64,000 nt of DNA from Coenobita brevimanus (Eukaryota; Arthropoda; Malacostraca; Decapoda; Coenobitidae), in contig CM064681.1 in the NCBI GenBank assembly GCA_032717465.1, positions 17,092,916-17,156,915 of the forward strand, read 5' to 3'. Both the position numbers and the translations under genes were made by a program. Each line of letters opens with the position of its first letter. Position 1 is the stretch's first letter. The notes under the pieces are model-generated. The model did no database searches. It was not told the origin of the DNA and saw only the letters and a list, made by a program, of their open reading frames with translations. Of this stretch, positions 46,100-55,951 are shown piece after piece.

Positions 46100-48208
46100 C
46101 ATTAAAACATATTATATCTATCTATATACCTAGGCTGCTTCCCCCAAGGAAAGGGAGGTAGCCGAGACAGGACGACACACTCTCCATTTACTCATCCATT
46201 TAAACACATTCATTCACATCTTAGCCCCAAAGGGGAGAACGGACAGATCCTCACCGCACCACACCGCACAAGGGTCAACTGTGCAATGCAATCAGTGACA
46301 TCCGCAGCAGGGCCCGACAGCAGAGCTGGTTTACCCCTGCCACATCATAACATACCCATCCCCTTACCTGCACCTGACCTGACTAGCTGATCAGACCAAA
46401 TGCGGGAGAATATCCCCTCAGGGCTGCGTCATCACTTATTTATTCACAATTTCTCTCCATTTATTTCTGTCACGCACAGCCACTCTTCCTTGCTCGACAG
46501 ACATCCCTCTCGCATCCAGCTCTTTCTTCACACTATCCATCCATCCTATTCGTGGTCTTCCTCTCAGCCTTACACCTCTCACATCAGATCTAGTTATCTT
46601 TTTCACCAATCGCTCATTATCCATTCTCTCCATATGCCCAAACCATCGCAACACCCTCTGCTCAGCTCTACCAGCCATCTCCTGAACAACTCCAGTTCTC
46701 CTTCGCACTTCATCATTTCGCACCCGATCCATACGCGTCACTCCACACATACTCCTCAGACACCTCATCTCCATTACATTCAAACTTTTCCTCTCTGCTA
46801 CACCCATATTCCATGTTTCAGCCCCATATAATGCAGTCGGTACCACAACACCCTCATACAGTCTTCTCTTTACTTCCATTCTAAGCGAACGACATTTAAA
46901 CACTTTTTTCATTCCTCCCAGCACCTTTCCTACTTCATTTATTCTAAACTTCACTTCTGCATCTATTCTTCCATCCACAGCAACATGTGACCCTAGATAT
47001 TTAAAACAATCTACCTCCTCAAGCAACTCACCATTCAAAACTATATTCATCCCCCTACCATCTATCAACCTCGTACACTTCATCACTTTACTCTTATTCT
47101 CATTTACTTTCAAATTCCTCCTTTCACACACCCTTCCAAACTCCTCTACCAACTGTCTCAATCTCTCCTCTGAATCAGTCAGCAGTGCAGTATCATCTGC
47201 AAACAGCAGCTGCTTCAGATTCCAGTCTCCACCATCAACATTTACCAGACTCAGACCACCTAAAACTCTTGCATTCACCTCCCTTACAACACCATCCATG
47301 TAAATATTAAACAACCAAGGTGACATCACACATCCCTGTCGCAGCCCCACTCTCACGGGAAACCAATCACTCACAGCATTTCCCACTCTTACACATGCTC
47401 TACTATTTACATAAAAACTTTCCACCCCTTTTAGTAACCTACCATCAAGTCCATACAATCTTAAAACAGTCCACATAGCCTCCCTATCAATTCTATCATA
47501 CGCTTTCTCTAAATCCATAAATGCCCAAAACACATCCTTGCCTTTCGCTAAATACTTTTCACACACTTGTCTCACAGCAAACACCTGATCAACGCATCCC
47601 CTCCCTCTCCTAAAGCCACACTGCTCATCACTAATCACTCCCTCTGTACCCTCTCTAACTCTCATAATTAACACTCTTCCATACACCTTACCTACAACAC
47701 TCAACAGACTTATACCCCTAAAGCTAGTACATTCATACTTATCACCCTTACCTTTATACAACGGGACCACACAAGCACTTGCCCAGTCAATTGGCACCAT
47801 ACCTTTCTCAAAGCACACATTCAACAATCTTACTAACCAGTCAACAATAGTCACTCCACCACCCTTCAGGCATTCCACAGCACACCCATCCATACCTGCA
47901 GCTTTCCCTGTTTTCATCTCCTTTACTGCCTTCTCCACTTCCTCCTTCGTGATCAAAGAATCATTCAACTCTCCCAACACATTTATTCCTTGCACCCTTC
48001 CATCCGCCACAATCTCAGCCACTCTTTCCTCCTCTACATTTAATAATCTTTCAAAATACTCTGCCCATCTCTTCCTTACTGCATCCATCTCAATTAACAT
48101 CCTTCCATCCTCTGCTTTTACTCGTTCTTCCTTTCCAGACTCTCCCTTTCGCACCCTTTTCACCTCCTTCCAAAACATTTTCTTATTCTGTTGAAAATTC
48201 TCTGTCAG
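46100..48208 (-). mobile_element. RTE-like LINE family A, copy 2 (5' truncated)
   Basis: Minus strand, from within the linker before RT (LTENFQQN) to the 3' region ending at ~46110 with a TATC/TA-rich tail. The 3' region (46130-46430) matches 12790-13076 of copy 1, including GGGGGAAGC and the GATCAGCTGATCA / TGATCAGCTAGTCA area. It lies inside the hAT element and is the innermost LINE of the nest. Confidence 0.9.
46436..48178 (-). CDS. RTE-A reverse transcriptase, uninterrupted 580-codon frame
   Basis: The longest intact frame in the window. In order: GKAAGMDGCAVECLKGGG (~residue 92), ACVVPLYKGKGDKY, FRGISLLSVVGKVYGRVLI (~150), QCGFRRGRGCVDQVFAVRQ, FMDLEKAYDRIDREAMW (~215; catalytic Asp), GLRQGCVMSPWLFNIYMDG (~275), QLLFADDTALLTDSEER (~320; both Asp), LKVNENKSKVMKCTR, YLGSHVAVDGRIDAEVKF, PTALYGAETWNMG and WFGHMERMDNERLVKKI, GVRLRGRPRIGWMD. 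The start given is the first Met; the reading frame continues upstream to the truncation at ~48208. It lacks the endonuclease, so it cannot retrotranspose by itself. Confidence 0.9.
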   Translation of the reverse strand: MFWKEVKRVRKGESGKEERVKAEDGRMLIEMDAVRKRWAEYFERLLNVEEERVAEIVADGRVQGINVLGELNDSLITKEEVEKAVKEMKTGKAAGMDGCAVECLKGGGVTIVDWLVRLLNVCFEKGMVPIDWASACVVPLYKGKGDKYECTSFRGISLLSVVGKVYGRVLIMRVREGTEGVISDEQCGFRRGRGCVDQVFAVRQVCEKYLAKGKDVFWAFMDLEKAYDRIDREAMWTVLRLYGLDGRLLKGVESFYVNSRACVRVGNAVSDWFPVRVGLRQGCVMSPWLFNIYMDGVVREVNARVLGGLSLVNVDGGDWNLKQLLFADDTALLTDSEERLRQLVEEFGRVCERRNLKVNENKSKVMKCTRLIDGRGMNIVLNGELLEEVDCFKYLGSHVAVDGRIDAEVKFRINEVGKVLGGMKKVFKCRSLRMEVKRRLYEGVVVPTALYGAETWNMGVAERKSLNVMEMRCLRSMCGVTRMDRVRNDEVRRRTGVVQEMAGRAEQRVLRWFGHMERMDNERLVKKITRSDVRGVRLRGRPRIGWMDSVKKELDARGMSVEQGRVAVRDRNKWREIVNK

Positions 48209-48269
48209 ATAATTTTTGTAACGAATTACATATGCTATTGTATATCTATATTGAATTATTATATGAATT

Positions 48270-48278
48270 GTCTTGACA

Positions 48279-48313
<35 letters not shown>

Positions 48314-48324
48314 AGAGCATTATT

Positions 48325-48395
<71 letters not shown>

Positions 48396-48524
48396 AATAC
48401 GGGAATGGCAAAGAAGCGTCCCTTTGAGTGAGGAGATAAGGAATAAACTTCGCCCCTCTTCTCTCTCTTATTCTCCATTCCTTCCCTCCTCTCTCTCTTA
48501 TTCTCCATTCCCTCCCTCCTCTGT

Positions 48525-48575
<51 letters not shown>

Positions 48576-48690
48576 TTGATGATACAGTAATCACGTGATC
48601 TTTGCCAATGCCTTGGTAAATGTAGGGTGTTTTTTCCGGACAATGACCTACTGTAGCTCAGTCACCGCGGGTGGTGGGCAGGTTGCTAAT
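48270..48690 (-). repeat. CT-bearing dispersed repeat, copy 2
   Basis: (AG)n arrays at ~48283-48310, 48329-48391 and 48527-48571 separated by unique blocks. On the minus strand the blocks GATCACGTGATTACTGTATC, GGAATGGAGAAT and GCCATTCCCG match those at 22432-22900 in the same order. One block (TCTCTTATTCTCCATTCC) is duplicated locally. Confidence 0.75.
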
Positions 48691-48726
48691 TTAGTAATTT
48701 ATTTAATTATATCAATATATATTTTA

Positions 48727-49050
48727 CAGTAATTCCCACAAATATATGCAAATGATTTGCGCTAGTGCTTTGCGACATTGAACAAGCTAAATATTAGACT
48801 GCGCACTTGCGCAAATTACAAATAATAGAAAATAATAATAATAAATAAAAGTAAGTAAGTAGGTATGCTGTTTTATTTAAATATCTCAATATTTTCCAGT
48901 AATTCCCAAAAATACATGTAAATGGTTTGCGCTTGCGCTTTGTGACATTGCGCAAGCTAAATATTTGTCAAATTGCGCATTTGCGCTTGCGCAAGGTAGT
49001 GAACTGTGGATTGCGCTTTGTGCTTGCGCAAGGTCCTTCTTCGTTTGCAC
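48727..49050. repeat. TTGCGC-rich subterminal direct repeat of the hAT element
   Basis: CAGTAATTCCCACAAATATA at 48727 recurs at 48897 (170-bp period), each unit followed by TTTGCGC, GCTTTG(C/T)GACATTG and CAAGCTAAATATT. TTGCGC/GCGCAA occurs many times. Confidence 0.82.
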
Positions 49051-49070
49051 TGCCCACCACTGATTATTTT

Positions 49071-49413
49071 ACAGATATTTTTTTGGCAAATGCTCAGACG
49101 AAGTTGCATCCATGGTGCCACCTCTCCATGCCTTCCCTCATGCTACATGGGCATCTGGTAATGCTCATGACTGGAATGTCACTCAGCCATATTGCAGAAC
49201 TTCTGCCTATCAGAATTCTTTCATTCCCCGAACTGCATCTCTCTGGAACTCGCTTCCCCAGAGTTGTTTTCCTCCAAGTTTCAACCCACAGCTGTTCAAG
49301 TGTAACTGTTACAGATATTTTATGAACAGAGGACACCAGTAATCTGGTGTATGAATTATATTTTTTATTCATTTGTTTTTCCTTCCTCCGTTCTGTTATA
49401 AAAAAAAAAAAAA
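49071..49413 (+). pseudogene. Family C C-terminal segment, 3' region and poly(A)
   Basis: Continues the LINE after the hAT insertion: HATWASGNAHDWNVTQPYCR, SFIPRTASLWNSLPQSCFPP, FKCNCYRYFMNRGHQ stop at ~49340, a short AT-rich 3' region and an A-run. The LWNSLP motif is typical of the end of jockey-like RT proteins. Confidence 0.82.
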
Positions 49414-50447
49414 TCTTTTCAACTATTTAACATATTCTTTGCCTTTTACAAGCATAACAGGAAAGTTTTCTGTGTTTACATGATGGTTTCGTGGGTGGAA
49501 AGAACTTCTTTCCATTCCTGCAAATCAGCTCGTGCGAGGTGTGAATGGCAGTCGTCTCACAATTCTGACCGTGTAAAGTGTTGGGAAACATCCAGCTGCA
49601 CCCTTTACCTTTACCCAGGGAGAAAATATCATACTTTCGCACACTTACGATGGACGGACGGCAACATATATTGCGAAAATAACAAGGTAAAATAATAGAG
49701 AAAGGTGAATGTGTTATTACAGAAAAAATAAATTATCCCCATCTGTAAACATATTTATTACTGCTTTGTCTCTCTATTCATAATAATTGGACTTATTCAT
49801 AGTTTTAAAACTGCATTACGAGTCTATTTTTAGCCATGCACGTGGTGTGGGAGCAGCTAATTGCTACTCAATTCCTCCATTCCTGATTGGATCTGACCCT
49901 CCACTTTCATCCCCTGTGGGAGAGCCTAGCCTCGAGGGACGGACAATTTTCTCATTTAGGACTGAATATTCAATCTTTTCACTCCCTTTTCCAACCATGG
50001 GCACAACGATAACGTACAGTAATAAAAAACTCAACACTACCGTAAACTTATTTATATATCAAAAAGGTTAAAAAATCTTTATAGTAATTTTTTTAAAGCC
50101 AATCCTAATATATTATGTAATGAAATCATTCGATATCCTCATATCTAATTTATGTGCAACATTTCAGCACCATTCACATTGTTTTGGGGGGTAAAAAAAA
50201 TGATAATAACATGTGCAATGCTGTAGCACCTCTCGGCGGTGGATGTTGGATGCCGATATTTCTGCAAATTTCGCACTCCATTGCAAGCCACAGAATGGGT
50301 CTAGGAAGCTGGGATTTGCACTGTTAGGTGTGTCTGAACTTTTTCTTCAATATGGCAAGAAGAAAAATAATTTTCGAAACTTCAGAAAATGGCCCCGGCA
50401 TCGGCCTGGGGTGCAAATAAAATTCCGGATCCAAGGCCATGGAGGGG
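49414..50447. other. Right-hand part of the large TTAA element
   Basis: Non-coding. It contains AGAAAATATCAT (49623) matching the left-side repeats, and ends at the inverted terminus. Otherwise featureless. Confidence 0.6.
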
Positions 50448-50494
50448 TTAACTTGCAGGGTGGTAACAGAGATATACTGGCCTTTATTATTTAA

Positions 50495-51076
50495 CCCTTC
50501 ATTAGTCAGGTGGAGTGTTTTGGCACCCGAAATGTTTTAAAAAGCTCATATTTCCTAGCCGGTAATTCAAATATTTCTCTCTGTACCAGTACTCTCTTGA
50601 TTCAGTGAGGGGAGGGAGCATGTGGATTGATTTAGTCCTGCCTCTGCTGTAGTGAGAGAAAGCGGCACTTCCCCCCCCCCCTCCTGAGGTGTCCAGTCAC
50701 CCCATCAAACTAACCATTTTGATCATATTGTGATATAGATTGTTTTTTTTTAATCGTATTTTTGCATATTTTTTATCATTATACTTATTTTAAAAATCAC
50801 AAAATATATTTTCCTGTGCGTGTTTACCTGATAAATGAGATATGGGTCCATTTGTTGTTTTTTACTGATATTATAACTGATTTTATTTTATTAATATAAA
50901 TTAATAAACACCGCCTACAAGGCATTCAGTCTTTTCATTAGTGACTGCAGTGATATGCTGAAGCGGCAGTATGAATATATTTTACATGATAAACACTTCA
51001 TGTATTTTTGTACTGGGGTGTTCTAACACCCTACCGGACTAACCACATTTGAATACCCCACAGGACTAACGAAGGG
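50495..51076. mobile_element. 582-bp TTAA-flanked (piggyBac-type) MITE
   Basis: TTAA at 50491-50494 and 51077-51080. The ends read CCCTTCATTAGTCAGGTGG and inverted CCCTTCGTTAGTCCTGTGG, 16 of 19 matching. Removing it leaves a continuous I-clade LINE frame. The interior is non-coding and AT-rich apart from a C-run near 50672. Confidence 0.9.
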
Positions 51077-51080
51077 TTAA

Positions 51081-52146
51081 TATTCTTATAGTGGACCAGA
51101 CTTTACTTAATTGTGTGGAACTATTCACCATGGACACAAAATTCCACCAGGAGTCATGTGTGGCCCTTCTTATTATTCTCCTTGCCTCAGCCCGTGCATG
51201 TTTTATGCAATTAAATTTTCATCAATAGGCTGACTAGCAAAAATCCTGTACCTCCTATTGCGTTTCCTTAATGCTTGGTGGCAATTCGCCATCCACCAAT
51301 GTGCCCTATGCTTCGCATGAACTGTAGAAGTCTTGGGAATAGCAGCTTCAGCCGTGTGTATTATGGAATTGGTTAGATATTCGACCTTAACATCTATAGT
51401 CTCCCCAGATATATCTAAATTGGCGATCCTTGAGAAGGTTCCCCAATCTGCTTTCTTATAGTTAAATTTTGGGGGTGGAGGGTCCGAAACGATGTCGCAT
51501 GTACAGTATAAGAAAGACAGATGGGTAAATGATCACTTCCCAAGAAATCGTCAAAAGTGTCCCACAAGAAATATTGATGTATACCTGGGGAGGCCAGAGA
51601 CAAGTCAATGGCCGAAAAGTTACAAGTATGATCATCTACACAAGTCGCTCTACCATCGTTCAAAAGACAGAGGTTGGACTGTTGTATTAAGTCGGCTACT
51701 TGCTCCCCACGACCATCAATCCTCAAGCTACCCCAATGATAGTGATGAGCGTTAAAGTTGCCCAACACTAATTCCCCACAAGATATGCAAATATTGAATT
51801 GAAAGCATCACTATCGATGAGGCCATGTGGAAGACAGTAGAGAGAGCAAATAGACAGATATGTGTTATTAAGTTTTACTCTGCATGCGACAGCTTCTAGA
51901 GTAGAATTTAGAACTACTTCCGTTTGTGGGTGTGATTTGTGTGTGTATATGGCAACTCCGTGACCTTCATATCTTCTATACGAGTGGTAGTGTTTGAACT
52001 GTGAAGGATCAGGTTGATCCACCAAGTGAGTTTCCTATAAACAGATAACGTCTGGCCTGTGTAAAGAAAGCAAGATTGCTATATTATATAGCTTATTCCC
52101 AAGAGTCCTACAGTTCCACTGTAACACCGTGAATGTGGCAGTTTAA
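51081..52146 (-). pseudogene. I-clade endonuclease
   Basis: Frames 51768-52025 and 51415-51768. Starts VLQWNCRTLGNKLYNIAI (~52130; Asn block), then ICL-stop-ETHL where the Glu block carries a TAG, GHGVAIYTHKSHPQTEV, SICSLYCLP, GNFNAHHYHWGS (catalytic Asp changed: usually GDFNAHH), and GSDHLPICLSY (Asp-His). A Trp/Arg-rich linker continues to the MITE at 51080 (AHWWMANCHQALRKRNRRYR). Confidence 0.83.
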
Positions 52147-53556
52147 GATTTACGAGGGTGGCCAGTGTTCTTAGTTTTTTTATGCCACCCGCCAACAGGT
52201 GAGTGACTACCGGGGGACCTGTCCTGGTGCTTGCTAATGGAAACCTCCATTTTGTCATCAATAACGAGGCTCCCAGAGTCCCCGAGGAAGAGTTTACCCT
52301 TCTCTCCCTTACTGGAACAGAAGCAGGAAGGACATGAGGACATGCAGGCCTGCTGGGGTTGGTCAAATTAATCTTATCAGACTTGTCGGACTTTGGTTTT
52401 GGCCGCACAGACTGTAAAGGAGCAGCGGCAGCCTGAGAGTATGGAGTAGCGACAGGGATGTCCATAAAAGAGTTGAAGCGTACAGGAGGGTGAGACAGGG
52501 AAGTAGGGTGCATGCCATGCAGAGGGAAAGTAAGGTCAGTCTGTGTCTCCATGGTGCACATCACAGGATGGGACGCAACCACTGATGCATAGGAGACAGT
52601 AGGATTGGGCGTTGTATGCAACTCCTTCACCTTCTAGCATCATAGTAGGAAATGTCCTCATTCACCTTCACTGTGCAGGCCTCTTTCTCCTCCTTCCACT
52701 TGGGACAAATCCACGAGAAAGTGGAGTGAGCATCCTTGCAATGAAAGCAACACTCAGTCTCTGATGTACGGTGGTCAGCAGAGTGACCTCCAGCTGTACA
52801 CTTGCCACACACCAAACTGGAAGCCCGACAAGTCTTTTCGTGGTGTCTATAGATCTGTCATTTTGCACAACAAAGGGGATTTGGGATATATGGTCAGACA
52901 TTAACAATTTCGTATCCAACTTTCACATTAGCTGGAAGAGATACTTATCCAAAAGTCAAGATAACGGTTGCAGTCTTCATCCTCCTGCCTTCCGAAAATC
53001 TAGTGATAAATCTTGCGTCTATTACATCTTGCTGAGGTAGTTCCTGTACGATTTTGTCCTCCTCCACAAGCACGAGATCCCTGCAGATGATAACACCCCT
53101 GAAGGATTTCATGGAGTGCTGGATCTTGGTCTCTACAAAGTAATAATGGAATTTGTTCAGTATAAATAAATCCTTCACCTGAAGCGAGTTTACGGTCATT
53201 ACTAGGTCCCCACTAGCAAGTTTTTTTTTTATCTGTTCTACATCACCAGCACACCACATCAGTCTCCTTCTTGATGATGAAGGGATTGAGGCTGGACAGG
53301 GGAATAGAACCAACCGCATCAATTTGAATACACGAGGCATTGTTAACATTGATGTCAAGAGGGGCTCGTGTCTGGGGCCGTTCAGTCTGGTGGCAGTCCG
53401 TCCATGAAACAGTCGGGGGTTGATCAGGACCACCTCCCCCCCTGAAAGGAGGAAAGGCAGTAGGGGCGTCCGCCATAGCAACCACTTCCCCCTTTTGGGG
53501 GAAGTGGGAAGAAGGAGAGAAACGAGGACGGGACAAAGTACCCGAGGAAGACACAC
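52143..53556 (-). pseudogene. I-clade ORF1 (gag-like, CCHC zinc knuckles)
   Basis: Starts about MADAPTAFPPFRGGG near 53475, then INVNNASCIQIDAVGSI, a frameshift, ASGDLVMTVNSLQVKDLFIL, FHYYFVETKIQHSMKSFRG, then NVKVGYEIVNV and two zinc-knuckle units: CGKCTAGGHSADH and CFHCKDAHSTFSWICPKW (52680-52810). The C-terminal part (52079-52630) is Ser/Pro-rich (PTVSYASVVASHPVMCT) and ends with HKKTKNTGHPRKS stop at ~52145. ORF1 proteins of this group bind the LINE RNA. Several frameshifts; non-functional. Confidence 0.82.
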
Positions 53557-53560
53557 CTAG

Positions 53561-54011
53561 TCTAAGATTACCCTCTCAAACAACTCTCAGCAGGACGCGC
53601 CTATGTATAACTCACACCCCAGAGCAATCAGTGGGGGGTACACTCCAGAGATGAGTAAACAAAGGCAATCTCAGTAAGAAGATATAGACACCTACTATAT
53701 CTAATAGGGCTGGGAGGAAGATGAGATCTAGCTAAGCTAACTTTATTTGCGCTATGTACGAAACTAATGCCGGTGAGGCAGCCCTGCAAAGCTAGAGAAG
53801 ACCACAGCGAGAAGCTCATCTGTATCCTCCGCAACCATGCATAAAAGTCTCTCCTCTATGACAACATCTGTACGATTTTATACCACAAATGGCCCTTTAG
53901 TCATTTTTAGGGGGATAGGGGTGGAGTCAAGAAGTAGGAGACACGTGAATGAGGAGATCGTGGGGGGGAGGGTTATGTGTCGAATCCTAGGGCTCAGATT
54001 CATTGCTTCGG

Positions 54012-54014
<3 letters not shown>
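53561..54014. other. Probable 5' region of the I-clade LINE and flank
   Basis: No ORF or known motif. Position upstream of ORF1 on the minus strand suggests 5' untranslated sequence in part; the boundary is not visible. Confidence 0.4.

Positions 54015-54078
<64 letters not shown>
54015..54078. repeat. (GT)n microsatellite
   Basis: About 32 GT dinucleotides adjoining the 3' end of the CR1-like LINE copy 2. Confidence 0.97.
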
Positions 54079-54079
<1 letters not shown>

Positions 54080-54116
54080 CTTACCTAATTGTTCTTACCT
54101 AATTGTATCTTTACAG

Positions 54117-54423
54117 CAGTGGTTCTCAACTCGTTTCAGGACACGGACCACCAGCCCAATTAAAAAAAATGTCGTGGACCATTTCATTTTTGAGTAATGA
54201 TAAACAAAGCATAGAAACAAACATTTTGGTTTGAAAAATATTTCTTAAATAGGAATAATACAATAACATGAAAGGACAATTATTTATTTTGATAAAATTT
54301 TTCGTACTGCATTTTCAATAAATTTAAAAATATATGCACCAATCTCCAGTCTAATACCAAATACAGTGAATGTCCTGTGGACCACCCAAAAAGTCACCAT
54401 GGACCACCAATTGAGAAATACTG
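54117..54423. mobile_element. 307-bp hAT MITE with 8-bp target duplication
   Basis: CTTTACAG at 54109-54116 and 54424-54431 is a perfect 8-bp duplication. The ends read CAGTGGTTCTCAACT and inverted CAGTATTTCTCAATT. GGACCACCA-type words occur near both ends (GACCACCAGCCC; GACCACCAATTG). No coding sequence. Confidence 0.92.
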
Positions 54424-54438
54424 CTTTACAGGAATGAG

Positions 54439-54960
54439 TCAAGCTCGTACTGTCTCGTGTCTTGAACCACGTCTATCGTACATATCCTTAAATTTATGAA
54501 TTGTTTTGCCACACATTATTTCATTCGGTAGTGCATTCCACTGATCAGTTGCTCTATTTGGGAAACTAAATTTCCTTATGTCTTCATTGCCTCTCTTTTT
54601 ATGCAATTTTTTGCAGTGTCCTCTTGCTGATGTATCCCAATAGGTTATGTAATCATTTATGCCCATTTTCTCCTTCCTTGATATGCATTTATATAACATA
54701 ATCATGTCTCCTTTTTTCCTTCTCTCCTGTGCTGTAGGCAGATTCAGTTTTTCTAATCTTTCTTCGCTGCTTAGATCTCTTAGGCTTGGTAACCATCTTG
54801 TAGCAGCCCTTTGAACTTTTTCAATCTTATCATTTTGTTTTTTGAGATGAGGACTCCAGACTACTGACACATACTCCAGGGTTGGTCTGATGAATGATAT
54901 TATCTTTCTTAGCATGTCTTCATTTATGTATGTGAATGCTATTCTCATATTTGCAAGCAG
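54439..54960 (-). pseudogene. CR1-like RT C-terminus, copy 2
   Basis: 169 residues: MRIAFTYINEDMLRKI, IRPTLEYVSVVWSPHLKK, VQRAATRWLPSLRDLSSEER, KGDMIMLYKCISRKEK, and a further tail ATDQWNALPNEIMCG that copy 1 has lost to the window edge. The frame ends RHETVRA stop. Confidence 0.82.
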
Positions 54961-55086
54961 TGTTTACATGTTCCGTACCTTCTCATTGATGTGCCGGAGA
55001 TAGTCTGTTACTGATAATCACACCTAGGTCCTTCTGTCTTTCTGATGTGTGTAAGGTTTTATTTCCTAACTTATAATCCCAATAAT

Positions 55087-55788
55087 GTCTCAAAGTGATA
55101 GTCTTTGGGAGAGGTGAAGTCAGTGAATGTACAGCGAGGTTGGATGGTGAGGAATTGGAAAATTTGAGTACGTTTAAGTACTTGGGTAGTGTGATGAGTA
55201 AGGATGGAGATTTGGAGGGTGAAGTGCTTGAAAGGGTACAGCAGGGAAGAAAAGTTGCTGGTTCCTTGAAAGCAGTGATAAGAAACATGGAAGTGAGCAT
55301 GGAAGTGAAAAAGTTACTACATGACACTATTGTGATACCAACTCCGACGTATGGAAGTGATGCTTGGACGTTTTTGGAAGGACACAAGTCAAGAGTGAGA
55401 GCAGTGGAAATGAGTTACTTAAGAGGAGACTGTGGAGTCACATGGAGAGAGAGGCTGACAAATGAGGATATAAAAGAGCGTTGTGGTGTGGATGTGGATG
55501 TGATAGGAAGCGTTAGGATGAATACACTGAGGTGGTTTGGCCATGTGGTGAGGATGGAGGGTGAAAGAGTGACGAAGAGAGTGTATGTGAGTGAGGTGGA
55601 GGGGGGGAGAGGGAGGGGGAGGCCGAGGATTAGATGAAGGGATGGGATGGAGAGGTATATGAGAGAGGGGGGGGGTGAGTTGGGAGCAGGGCAGTGAAAT
55701 GGCGGGGGACAGGGCGATTTGGAGGCGATTTGTTTGTGGCCACCCCGAACGGGATTGAGGCGTCTGGCAATAGATAGATAGATAGATT
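55087..55788 (+). mobile_element. RTE-B LINE 3' fragment inserted in CR1-like copy 2
   Basis: Plus strand, opposite to its host. The frame 55095-55637 reads MIVFGRGEVSECTARLDGEE, FKYLGSVMSKDGDLEGE, PTYGSDAWTF, and NTLRWFGHVVRMEGERVTK, GRGRPRIR, the RTE-B RT C-terminus, then GGCAATAGATAGATAGATAG as a (GATA)n tail. The target lost ~30 bp relative to CR1 copy 1 (around 651-690). Confidence 0.88.
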
Positions 55789-55951
55789 ACAAGACACTTG
55801 TCCACACTGAATTCTATTTGTCATGTATTGCTCCATTCATGAAGTTTATTTAATTCTTCTTGTAGTTCTTTACAAGAGTCTGCATTTGTAATTCTCTTGT
55901 AATTTTGCATCATCAGCAAACATATTTAGTTAGCTTTCATTTCCAATGTTC

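Larger units (their letters stand above)
45609..49062. mobile_element. hAT-type non-autonomous element with 8-bp target duplication
   Basis: ATTATTTT at 45601-45608 and 49063-49070 is a perfect 8-bp duplication. The ends read CAGTGCTGGGCAGGTGC and inverted CAGTGGTGGGCAGTGC, a typical hAT CAGTG...TGGGCA terminus. Subterminal regions are dense in TTGCGC (45625-45800 and 48755-49045), plausible transposase-binding repeats. No transposase is present; the interior holds a later RTE-A LINE and a CT-bearing repeat. Confidence 0.92.
43104..49413 (+). mobile_element. Jockey-like LINE (family C), split by a hAT element
   Basis: Plus strand, 43104-45608 and 49071-49413. It starts mid-endonuclease (5' truncated), passes through RT and ends with a C-terminal LWNSLPQSCFPPSFNPQLFK segment, a short 3' region and poly(A) at ~49400-49412. 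The hAT insertion at 45609-49062 separates the halves at an 8-bp duplication. It lies within the large TTAA element, so it inserted later. Confidence 0.82.
42338..50447. mobile_element. Large TTAA-flanked (piggyBac-type) element carrying nested insertions
   Basis: TTAA at 42334-42337 and 50448-50451. The ends read CCCTTCCATGGCCGCG and inverted CCCCTCCATGGCCTTG, 13 of 16 matching. Its own sequence is 42338-~43103 and ~49414-50447 (~1.8 kb), without transposase; everything between is later insertion. Internal repeats occur on both sides of the nest (AGAAAATATCAT words at ~42600, 42965 and 49623), tying the two halves together. Confidence 0.8.
37200..53560 (-). mobile_element. I-clade LINE split by nested insertions
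   Basis: Four minus-strand segments belong to one element: 51081-53560 (ORF1 and endonuclease), 50448-50494, 42316-42337, and 37200-39707 (RT, RNase H, C-terminal zinc region). The frame can be followed across the excised insertions: ATHDSWWNFVSMVN and VWSTIRI in the first, GQYISVTTLQV in the second, NNNICD in the third, PMDVPNIL in the fourth. ORF1 with CCHC knuckles plus RT-RNase H marks the I group. All coding parts are decayed. Confidence 0.82.
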
